Shown here piece by piece: positions 20,375 through 22,465 of a DNA stretch of 22,465 nt (the stretch's first letter is position 1; each line of letters starts with the position of its first letter). A model generated the notes under the pieces. That model saw only the letters and a program-made list of their open reading frames with translations. It did not search any database and was not told the origin of the DNA. The DNA comes from a virus. The translations under genes and the position numbers were made by a program. The stretch lies in the IMG/VR virus record IMGVR_UViG_3300047564_000284, positions 1 to 22,465 of that record; one strand, written 5' to 3'.

Positions 20375-22323
20375 AATCTCACGGCTCGCTGTTGTGCAGC
20401 GAGGTCATCTAAGTTGATGATGTACCTTGACTCAATCTGTCCACGAGGTGTGAATTGATTGTTTAGAAAGTTAGGTACGTTAGTCGAGGTTAATAAAGTT
20501 TCTCTGGCTACGATCTCACAGAACCATAACGCCATAACGGCGTCCATCTTGAGCTTCTTGCCTTGTACTCCTGGTTGCCAGGTTACTAGTTGTTCTATTA
20601 ACTTTTTAACATGTTCATTCTTCGAGCTATCTGGCAACTCAATTAAGTTATCGTCAGCATGCTTGAAGTTGTTCATGACACCATCTCGCTTAGTGATGGT
20701 TCCGAACAGTGGAGCCAGAGAGGCTACGCCAAACTCTGGATCCTGTTTATTGTTTCCTGTGTAGTGAGGTCGGTATGCGACTCCACGTGTAGACAGGAAG
20801 TTACGAATCTCTTCGTCTTGTGTAAGGAAAAGCTGAAAAGCATTTGATTCCACAATGACCGTATGCGGTTTATACGCATCGGTCCACTCCCTAATAAGAG
20901 AACGAATTGCTGCAGGTGTAGGAGCTGTCATGATGTGAACATCCATGACGTAGCGTTTATGTGACCTGCGGTCAACCGCATAGGCGATAGCAGCGGTATC
21001 ACCAGACATTGCTGGGTCGATACCTATAACTCTGTAGAAGTTCTCACAGTTATTGGGATGTCCTGCTGCGCCTGCAACCAAAGCCCCCGACTTTCTCATT
21101 CCGTTTACTGCGCCTCTGACGCACATCGGGTCGAAGATTGCATTCTCCGCAATATCGAGGTTCTGGTAAACCAGTGACCACTTAGATGGTCCTGCCTCGT
21201 TACGGACCGCCGTTAGACGCGGTCCTGTCCATCGATCAAACAAACCATTCTCGTCGGGTACGTCAGTATCCGTAAGAGGTTGTTCAGTTTTCTCCCAAAG
21301 ACATTTCCAGTCTTCAGGCTTGTCTGCATATTCTAAGACTGCAGGCATGGACAAATATGACCAAGGCAATATGCCATCGGTGTAATGCTGTGGGTTGCGG
21401 AGCTCTTTATATAAGTCAACCGCTGAGACTCTAGTACCGACAACAAGAAGTTGCCCACCACCTGGTGGAAGGCGGGAAGCAACTTCCTGTCGAATCCACT
21501 CTTGTTGCTTAGCCCACTCTGAAGCATTACTCAGAGTGACTACGTCGTCTAGAACAATTAGGTCTGCACGGTTTCCGTAAACTTGCCCGCCCATACCGAT
21601 AGCTTCAACCGAAGGGTCTTTAGCATCGTTATCGCGGATGTCGCCACCAAGATAAATCTTGGTTGCTGACCACTGGTCTGCAGTAGCTTTGTACCCATCG
21701 ACTGGACCAAAAGCTGCCTGTAGGTCAGCGTACCTCGGATGCGTCAAGCGTTGCTTGATTGCATACAAAAACTTCTTTGCCTGCTCCTGGGTTTTAGAAA
21801 TAACCATGATGGAGATATTAGGATTTTTAACCAGACGGTAGGTCACATAGTTAATCGTGATCGTCATCGTCTTGGCGTGGTTAGGGGGTACGTTTACCAA
21901 GAGGCGGGATAAGCCCGCCGACCCTTTTTCGTAGACCATGCTGTCGTGTAACCAAGAAGGATCATTGCCTTCCAACATGTCCACCACATTCATCATGTGG
22001 GGTGGAACCTTGGTTCCCAAGTAATTCTCAGAGAACTCCGCAAATCCAGATAGTTCAGACCGAGCGTTATCAGCGAGGTCTGATGTTCTAAACCGAGCAT
22101 TATCTACATAAGCTGAGAAGCCCTCGGCTTCTCGGCGTTGGGTATCATACCAAGAGCGAGACCTACCAATAACCTTTAGGGCATCGGCGATGGTGCGCCC
22201 TTGGCGTACCAAGTCGATTAGTTCTTTACGAGCTTCTTCTGGTGATAAATTTCTTTCCAATGTGGACTCCAGGGTCTGTAGTAGTACAGAGGGGTCTGGG
22301 CAGAAGTATCCCCACTCTTGCAT
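20371..22323 (-). CDS. terL: Terminase large subunit with N-terminal HTH-like region
   Basis: 650-aa packaging motor. The ATPase part has a Walker A variant PPNHAKT (residues 146-152, Ala in place of the usual Gly), Walker B LIVLDD (255-260) and a coupling-type LLVVGTRVS (292-300). The nuclease part has GIDPAMSGD (434-442; D436), VESN (E492) and KMDAV (D594), the three acidic positions expected of the RNase-H-like fold. Residues about 25-65 (SPEEARKELIDLVRQGRTIA, DALKVIGRSRSWYD) look like a helix-turn-helix, as in small terminase subunits, so DNA recognition may be partly built into this protein. No separate small subunit is visible; it may lie beyond the right edge. Five cysteines. ATG 22323 has only a weak ribosome site. 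Confidence 0.93.
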   Translation of the reverse strand: MQEWGYFCPDPSVLLQTLESTLERNLSPEEARKELIDLVRQGRTIADALKVIGRSRSWYDTQRREAEGFSAYVDNARFRTSDLADNARSELSGFAEFSENYLGTKVPPHMMNVVDMLEGNDPSWLHDSMVYEKGSAGLSRLLVNVPPNHAKTMTITINYVTYRLVKNPNISIMVISKTQEQAKKFLYAIKQRLTHPRYADLQAAFGPVDGYKATADQWSATKIYLGGDIRDNDAKDPSVEAIGMGGQVYGNRADLIVLDDVVTLSNASEWAKQQEWIRQEVASRLPPGGGQLLVVGTRVSAVDLYKELRNPQHYTDGILPWSYLSMPAVLEYADKPEDWKCLWEKTEQPLTDTDVPDENGLFDRWTGPRLTAVRNEAGPSKWSLVYQNLDIAENAIFDPMCVRGAVNGMRKSGALVAGAAGHPNNCENFYRVIGIDPAMSGDTAAIAYAVDRRSHKRYVMDVHIMTAPTPAAIRSLIREWTDAYKPHTVIVESNAFQLFLTQDEEIRNFLSTRGVAYRPHYTGNNKQDPEFGVASLAPLFGTITKRDGVMNNFKHADDNLIELPDSSKNEHVKKLIEQLVTWQPGVQGKKLKMDAVMALWFCEIVARETLLTSTNVPNFLNNQFTPRGQIESRYIINLDDLAAQQRAVRL

Positions 22324-22465
22324 ATATAATCTTTTAGGCTGGCATTAAGCCAGCCACAGAAGGCTCAATAAGTATTTCGCCTTATACTTATATAGGGGTC
22401 TAGAGCGTCGGCGTGTTTCAAGGGCTTTGGTAAATTATTTTTATTTATTTATATAAGTGCTGGTC
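22324..22465 (-). promoter_or_regulatory. Non-coding region upstream of terminase; possible late promoter
   Basis: I see no gene in these 142 bases. On the minus strand they contain an AT-rich stretch (22429-22461), then TTGAAA (near 22420) and, 21 bases on, TATATAAGTATAAGG (about 22382-22396), followed by a hairpin and the terminase ATG. The 21-base spacing is too long for a standard -35/-10 pair, so a promoter with an upstream AT-rich element or a phage-specific one is possible. It could equally be the end of a previous gene block. Confidence 0.3.
22337..22355 (-). other. 7-bp perfect hairpin before terminase start
   Basis: GGCTGGC (22337-22343) pairs exactly with GCCAGCC (22349-22355) around a 5-base loop, ending 13 bases before the terminase ATG. 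On the minus-strand transcript it is followed by TAAAAGATT, so it lacks a terminator U-run. It could shape the 5' leader of the terminase mRNA, which has no clear Shine-Dalgarno. Confidence 0.55.

Overview
The window is one block of late (virion structure and DNA packaging) genes from a tailed double-stranded DNA phage. Every supported gene is on the minus strand, so transcription runs from the right edge to the left. The genes are packed almost end to end, many junctions overlap by 1 to 26 bases, and the only clear non-coding stretches are about 142 bases at the right edge, 141 bases ahead of the scaffold gene, and a 48-base hairpin spacer after the capsid gene. I see no integrase, lysis, replication, tRNA or CRISPR feature.

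Host and lifestyle are inferred. Several proteins (large terminase, the 139-aa protein after the LysM/basic protein, the 80-aa protein beginning MSNCRSGC) resemble families I associate with actinobacteriophages. Several small proteins and tail proteins resemble families common in uncultured aquatic phages. Together with the moderate base composition this fits a phage of an aquatic (perhaps freshwater) actinobacterium. No tail tape-measure or tail-tube gene is visible. A 1660-aa internal protein and several LysM proteins sit where ejection proteins would be, so a short-tailed (podovirus-like) virion is my best guess.

Layout in transcription order: large terminase with an N-terminal helix-turn-helix-like region (22323-20371); portal (20374-18599); two small basic proteins (49 and 132 aa); a 509-aa histone-H1-like basic protein ending in LysM (17990-16461); 139-aa and 59-aa small proteins; the 1660-aa internal protein (15882-10900); a 275-aa protein with an N-terminal calcium-binding repeat (10907-10080); two LysM-first proteins (407 and 527 aa); an acidic scaffold-like protein (7137-6676); an N4-gp56-type major capsid protein (6642-5668); a hairpin; five small proteins of 68, 40, 91, 84 and 80 aa; a 299-aa putative head-tail adaptor; a 593-aa Ala/Ser/Thr-repeat tail fibre; a 69-aa protein with an Mtd-like N-terminal domain; a 109-aa small beta protein; and two tandem glycine-rich adhesin-like proteins, the last cut by the left edge.

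How it may work together: terminase loads DNA through the portal into a capsid built on the scaffold. The cluster between portal and scaffold probably makes internal proteins that are ejected with the DNA, and three of them carry related LysM modules suited to gripping peptidoglycan. The left-hand genes build the adsorption apparatus. The most striking features are the three-protein LysM set (one fused to an H1-like basic region), the cysteine-free nature of the whole ejection cluster, a repeated C-terminal peptide whose codons double as the next gene's Shine-Dalgarno, and the tandem glycine-rich proteins. Three small genes (40, 49 and 59 aa) are added here from direct reading of the junctions.
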